A stretch of DNA of 18,775 bases from Bacteroidales bacterium (lineage in GTDB: Bacteria; Bacteroidota; Bacteroidia; Bacteroidales; GCA-2711565). The stretch's first letter is position 1. The number at the start of each line of letters is the position of its first letter. The stretch is from contig JAOZQX010000001.1 in the NCBI GenBank assembly GCA_029931995.1, positions 1,129 to 19,903 on the forward strand. The letters are read 5' to 3'. Of the stretch, positions 15,345 to 18,775 are shown piece by piece. The position numbers and the translations under genes are program-made. The notes beneath the pieces were generated by a model. That model did not search any database, was not told where the DNA came from, and saw only the letters and a program-made list of their open reading frames with translations.

Positions 15345-15859
15345 ATCTCTGTTTTCAGTTGTTCGAGCCACTGGCCGATACGCTCGTCTGTAAGTTCGTA
15401 TTGCTGGTCTTCGTCAATTGCCAAACCACAAAAATAATCATCTTCAACTGCTGCCGAATCGGTAAAATTATAACCTGTTGTTGCCCATTTTCCAATGACC
15501 TTTGCTCCTCGTTTTTCAAATTCATTTTTGATAACAAGCATGCTATCAACAAAATTATTTGGGTAAAGGATTTGGTCGCCTAAACCAAATAATGCTACCA
15601 CCTTCCCTTGCAAATTGATTTTATTTAGGGCGGCAAAAAAGACATGCCATTTATTATTGTCTTCTACTTCATTCCAGGTTTCGGAGCCCACAGTGGAACT
15701 GCCGATTATTAAACAGTCGTAGTTAACTAAATCGCTTGGTTTAATGGATAAAATATCATAAACATCGGTTTTGGTTTTATCAAAGCGATCATAAATTTTA
15801 TTTGCTACGTTTTCAACATTCCCGTCTTTTGGCCAGTAAATAATCCCACAGTTTTCCAT
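15341..15859 (-). CDS. Long-chain flavodoxin with atypical phosphate loop
   Basis: 172 residues, the long-chain flavodoxin size. Flavodoxins bind FMN and carry low-potential electrons for pyruvate and radical-SAM metabolism. The middle and C-terminal motifs are standard: DCLIIGSSTVGSETWNEVEDN for the FMN 50s loop with Trp, and VALFGLGDQILYPNNFVD for the 90s loop with Tyr, then a KWATTGYNF and GLAIDEDQQ tail. The N-terminal phosphate loop, normally [ST]-x-TGNTE, here reads IIYWPKDGNVENVA, losing the threonines that bind FMN phosphate. It may bind FMN differently or have altered redox partners. It is transcribed from its own TATATTTG box and converges on mltF with overlapping stops. I am confident of the fold, less of the specific role. 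Confidence 0.88.
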   Translation of the reverse strand: MENCGIIYWPKDGNVENVANKIYDRFDKTKTDVYDILSIKPSDLVNYDCLIIGSSTVGSETWNEVEDNNKWHVFFAALNKINLQGKVVALFGLGDQILYPNNFVDSMLVIKNEFEKRGAKVIGKWATTGYNFTDSAAVEDDYFCGLAIDEDQQYELTDERIGQWLEQLKTEI

Positions 15860-15895
15860 AAAAAAATTAGTTTAAATTTTTGTAATACTAATTTA

Positions 15896-15903
15896 CAAAT
15901 ATA
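15896..15903 (-). promoter_or_regulatory. Flavodoxin promoter, -7 box
   Basis: On the minus strand the sequence reads TATATTTG, an exact TAnnTTTG match, about 36 bases before the flavodoxin ATG and after the SDR stop codon. The -33 region is AT-rich and indistinct. Confidence 0.55.
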
Positions 15904-15939
15904 ATAAGTCGTTAAAAAGGATTTATGAAATCTTAACGA

Positions 15940-16953
15940 TTAATTTTTGTGATCTGCTAAAAAATGTACCGCTGTATTTTTTATGGTTTGCTCAATAGGA
16001 GTAAATGTAAAATCCAAAGCAGTGCAAATTTTTTTATTAGAGAAGTAATATTTTTTATTTGCGGTACGAGCTGTTTCTCTAGTAATATAGGGCTGTTTTC
16101 CTGTTATGACACTTTGTATTTTGGCTAAACGCCAACCAAGTTCGCTCATGAATTTAGTTACATAAATTTTGGGTTCGGGTATATGTAATTCCTGTGATAT
16201 AAAGTGAAATAATTTTTGATAAGAAACGTTTTCAGCATTTAAAATATATCGCTCATTATCAAAAGCTCCATCCATCAATTTCATCATACAAATTACTACA
16301 TCTTGTACATCCACATAACCAGTTATCCCTTTGGTGTAAAATTTTAGGCCTTTCCAAATGGCAGAAAAAATTACCGAACTACCTTCTCCCCAATGTCCGG
16401 ATCCAAAAATAATGGATGGGTTTACAATAACAGCGTCCAAACCTTCGGCAATGCCTCGCCAAACTTCACGTTCCGATTCATATTTGCTGACTGCATAAGC
16501 TGATTGCCGTTTTGTATATGTCCATTGATCGGCTTCAGTAACCATTTCTTTGGTGTTATCCCTGCCAACAGCAGCGATTGAACTTACATGACAAAGTTTT
16601 ATAATCTTTTTGTTTAAAGCTGCATTTACCAAATTGGCCGTTCCTTTGGTGTTGTTCTCAATCATTTTTTGATGATCGGAAGGATTGAAAGAAATAATTG
16701 CGGCTGCATGATAAATTTTATCTACATCCTTCATGGCTTCTTCCAGCGAATAAATATCTAAAATATCACCGTAAACCCATTCAAGGTTTTTCAACAAATC
16801 ATTCGGATTTTGATGATAATAAGAAATAACTTTTTCCAGCTTTTCGATTTTACTGGTTTTACGTCTGATGGCACGTACTTTTTCACCTTTTTTAAGGAGT
16901 TCGTAAATCAAATGAGTCCCAACTAAACCTGTTCCTCCGGTAACTAATATCAT
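15940..16953 (-). CDS. NAD(P)-dependent extended SDR (epimerase/dehydratase family)
   Basis: 337 residues. Residues 2-12 form the extended-SDR nucleotide loop (T5GGTGLVG12). GDILDIYSLEEA provides the adenine-contact acidic turn, and IYHAAAIISF the NAG-like strand. HVSSIAAVG carries the catalytic serine, and Y153-AVSK157 is the catalytic Tyr-Lys pair. A PSIIFGSGHW motif leads to the substrate side. The basic R-A-I-R-R-K following strand 2 suggests NADP preference; this is inference. Overall it resembles dihydroflavonol-reductase-like or 3-beta-HSD-like SDRs, but the substrate cannot be read from the sequence. The gene is divergent from tyrS with 87 bases between the ATGs, and there is an 80-base gap to flavodoxin containing that gene's own promoter, so it is probably its own unit. 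Confidence 0.88.
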   Translation of the reverse strand: MILVTGGTGLVGTHLIYELLKKGEKVRAIRRKTSKIEKLEKVISYYHQNPNDLLKNLEWVYGDILDIYSLEEAMKDVDKIYHAAAIISFNPSDHQKMIENNTKGTANLVNAALNKKIIKLCHVSSIAAVGRDNTKEMVTEADQWTYTKRQSAYAVSKYESEREVWRGIAEGLDAVIVNPSIIFGSGHWGEGSSVIFSAIWKGLKFYTKGITGYVDVQDVVICMMKLMDGAFDNERYILNAENVSYQKLFHFISQELHIPEPKIYVTKFMSELGWRLAKIQSVITGKQPYITRETARTANKKYYFSNKKICTALDFTFTPIEQTIKNTAVHFLADHKN

Positions 16954-17016
16954 TTGCTAAAGTTAATCAATTTTTAAATTTTCAAAAGGTGTATTTTCAA
17001 ATTGAGTCATTAGTTC

Positions 17017-17024
17017 TATCTTTG
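17017..17024 (+). promoter_or_regulatory. tyrS promoter, -7 box
   Basis: TATCTTTG, an exact TAnnTTTG match, lies 16 bases before the tyrS ATG. A TTTT at 16994-16997, 19 bases upstream, is the best -33 candidate. Confidence 0.6.
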
Positions 17025-17040
17025 TTCAAAATTGTTAACT

Positions 17041-18330
17041 ATGGGCTTTATTGAAGAGTTAAAATGGCGTGGAATGATCCACAATATAATGCCGGGAACG
17101 GAAGAGCAATGTAAGAAAGAAATGACGAGTGCTTATGTTGGAATTGATCCAACCGCCGATTCTTTGCATATTGGTCATCTGGTAGGAGTAATGATGTTAA
17201 AACATATGCAAGAGGCCGGGCATAAACCTTTTGCTTTGATAGGTGGAGCTACTGGTATGATTGGTGATCCTTCAGGTAGATCAGATGAGCGTAATTTATT
17301 GGATGAAGAAACCCTGAGACATAATCAGGAATGTTTAAAAAAGCAATTATCTAAGTTTTTAGATTTTGAAACAGATGCTCCTAATAAAGCTGAACTTGTT
17401 AATAATTATGATTGGATGAAGGATTTTTCCTTCTTGAATTTTGCCCGGGATGTAGGAAAACACATTACCGTAAATTATATGATGGCAAAAGACTCAGTTA
17501 AAAAGCGTGTAGGTTCTGATTCAAAAAACGGGATGTCATTTACTGAGTTTACCTATCAATTAATTCAAGGATATGATTTCTTGCATTTATACCAAAATCA
17601 TGGATTAAAATTACAAATGGGTGGTTCTGATCAATGGGGAAATATTGTAACCGGAACAGAATTAATCAGACGAATTTCTGGGGGCGAAGGCTTTGCATTA
17701 ACCTGTCCTTTGATTACAAAAGCTGATGGTTCGAAGTTTGGGAAAACCGAATCAGGTAATGTTTGGCTCGATCCTGAAAGAACATCCCCTTATCATTTTT
17801 ATCAGTTCTGGTTAAACACATCAGATGAGGATGCGGCTAAATACATTAAAATATTTACTTTATTTGGCGAAACTGAAATCAATGAAATGATTGCTCGTCA
17901 CAACGAAGCTCCTCATGCTCGTGAAATTCAGAAAGCTATTGCAAAAGATATCACTATTCGGGTACATTCTGAAGAGGATTATAATGCGGCTCTAGAAGCC
18001 TCACAAATCTTGTTTGGCAAAGGAACTACCGAAAGTTTAAGAAAATTAGATGAGCGTACTTTATTAAGCGTTTTTGAGGGTGTTCCGCAAAGTGATGTAA
18101 GTCGTTCGGAAATTGAAAACGGAATGGGAATTATAGAGTTCTTGGCAGGTAAAACTCAGATCTTTGCTTCTAATGGCGAAGCTCGAAGAATGTTGAAAGA
18201 CAATGGAGTTTCTATCAATAAAGAGAAAGTAAAAGACAGCTATGAAATTACTACTGCTGATCTTTTAAACGAAAAATATATTCTGGTACAAAAAGGAAAG
18301 AAGAATTACTTTTTAGTGAAAGTGGTTTAG
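17041..18330 (+). CDS. tyrS: Tyrosine--tRNA ligase (class I TyrRS)
   Basis: Charges tRNA-Tyr. I chose the ATG at 17041 (429 residues); the in-frame TTG at 17032 would only add three residues and sits nearer the promoter. Catalytic signatures: [16 protein letters not shown] with the HIGH motif at residues 43-46, [13 protein letters not shown], the tyrosine-binding YQLIQGYDF and the GGSDQWGNI loop. The KMSKS-type loop is [14 protein letters not shown] (K-F-G-K-T variant, normal for TyrRS). A C-terminal S4 RNA-binding domain (about 365-429, with [19 protein letters not shown]) contacts the tRNA. Its own promoter precedes it and a palindromic terminator follows. Confidence 0.97.
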   Translation: MGFIEELKWRGMIHNIMPGTEEQCKKEMTSAYVGIDPTADSLHIGHLVGVMMLKHMQEAGHKPFALIGGATGMIGDPSGRSDERNLLDEETLRHNQECLKKQLSKFLDFETDAPNKAELVNNYDWMKDFSFLNFARDVGKHITVNYMMAKDSVKKRVGSDSKNGMSFTEFTYQLIQGYDFLHLYQNHGLKLQMGGSDQWGNIVTGTELIRRISGGEGFALTCPLITKADGSKFGKTESGNVWLDPERTSPYHFYQFWLNTSDEDAAKYIKIFTLFGETEINEMIARHNEAPHAREIQKAIAKDITIRVHSEEDYNAALEASQILFGKGTTESLRKLDERTLLSVFEGVPQSDVSRSEIENGMGIIEFLAGKTQIFASNGEARRMLKDNGVSINKEKVKDSYEITTADLLNEKYILVQKGKKNYFLVKVV

Positions 18331-18347
18331 TTTCTTTACAGAGAACT

Positions 18348-18384
18348 AAAAAGGGGTGTCACCTTAAGGTGACACCCCTTTTTT
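18348..18384. terminator. Perfect palindromic bidirectional terminator between tyrS and a histidine kinase
   Basis: Two 18-base arms (18348-18365 and 18366-18383) are exact reverse complements, starting AAAAAGGGGTGTC and ending GACACCCCTTTTT, with CTTAAG at the centre. Each strand ends in at least five T. It starts 18 bases after the tyrS stop and 15 bases past the stop of the converging kinase, so it can serve both genes. Confidence 0.9.
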
Positions 18385-18398
18385 ATAGTCTTAGGCAA

Positions 18399-18775
18399 TT
18401 ATAAAACCAAAGTTATTTTACTACCTACACCCTCTTTCGATGCAACATAAATACTTCCGCCATGCATTTGCATGATTTGCTTGGAAAGGCTTAAACCAAT
18501 TCCGGAGCCTTCCTTTTTAGTGGTGTAAAATGGCACAAAAATATTATCAAGTATTTCGGCATTCATTCCTTGCCCATTATCACCAATAGTAATTTGAGTT
18601 CGATTCTCTTCGGTAATTTTGATACCAATTTTTATTTTCGGATTAATTGTATTATTCAAAGCTTCAATCGAATTTCTAAGAATATTTATTATTACTTGCT
18701 CTAATAAGTTTTGATCAGCTTTTAGCTGTATGTCTCTATTTAGTAAATTAACTGTAATTTTATTTTCGTTAAATT
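18399..18775 (-). CDS. Sensor histidine kinase, C-terminal ATPase part (start outside window)
   Basis: Reading the minus strand from the right edge gives a frame that stays open over 18775 to 18399, about 125 residues, longer than the segment beginning at the internal TTG at 18659. It starts in FNENKITVNLLNRDIQLKAD and reaches the N box LEQVIINILRNSIEAL. It continues with G1 (IGDNGQGMN), an F box (IFVPFYTTKKEGSG) and G2 (SGIGLSLSKQIMQMHGG), ending in GVGSKITLVL. This is the HATPase_c domain of an NtrB- or PAS-type sensor kinase. The HisKA and sensor parts lie beyond the window. No receiver domain follows the ATPase. It converges on tyrS at a shared terminator. Confidence 0.9.
   Translation of the reverse strand, partial: FNENKITVNLLNRDIQLKADQNLLEQVIINILRNSIEALNNTINPKIKIGIKITEENRTQITIGDNGQGMNAEILDNIFVPFYTTKKEGSGIGLSLSKQIMQMHGGSIYVASKEGVGSKITLVL

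Noticed and set aside
16954..16967. TAACTTTA as a promoter box for the SDR gene
   Set aside because: The last base deviates from TAnnTTTG and it would leave almost no leader before the ATG, so I did not list it.

Overview
This window is chromosomal DNA from a member of the Bacteroidota, most likely a Bacteroidales or Marinilabiliales-type anaerobe. The evidence is low GC, a lack of Shine-Dalgarno sequences, repeated TAnnTTTG -7 promoter boxes just upstream of genes, a PorZ-type type IX secretion component, a lysyl-tRNA synthetase with the C-terminal helix-hairpin-helix-like tail seen in this phylum, and DUF4837 and DUF2147 envelope proteins. It reads mostly as a conserved housekeeping and cell-envelope region with one accessory-looking gene.

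Layout: (1) 1-1868, plus strand: the 3' part of a porZ-like gene, closely followed by recO. (2) 2005-3498, minus strand: a stand-alone 497-residue protein with a C-terminal HEPN RNase motif (R433-x4-H438), resembling ApeA-type abortive-infection proteins. A 240-base stretch of REP-like inverted repeats separates it from the next operon. (3) 3740-5271, minus strand: lipA-lipB, a translationally coupled lipoate synthesis operon, divergent from lysS. (4) 5382-15344, plus strand: lysS, a secreted TPR protein, a candidate 28-residue membrane microprotein, a cytosolic hybrid histidine kinase, tatA, a MltD-like lytic transglycosylase with three LysM domains, a DUF4837 lipoprotein, a DUF2147 secreted protein and a MltF-like lytic transglycosylase. 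(5) 15341-16953, minus strand: a flavodoxin with an atypical phosphate loop and an extended SDR. (6) 17041-18330, plus strand: tyrS, ending in a perfect 36-base palindrome that probably terminates transcription both ways. It faces the 3' end of a sensor histidine kinase that runs off the right edge of the window.

How the genes relate: the mltD, DUF4837, DUF2147 and mltF stretch, together with tatA and the TPR protein, is an envelope and peptidoglycan-remodelling neighbourhood. porZ links to type IX secretion. lipA and lipB act in consecutive steps of protein lipoylation. The HEPN gene has no functional tie to its neighbours and is the best candidate here for an undescribed (defence) function. 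I saw no tRNA, rRNA, CRISPR array, transposase or integrase.
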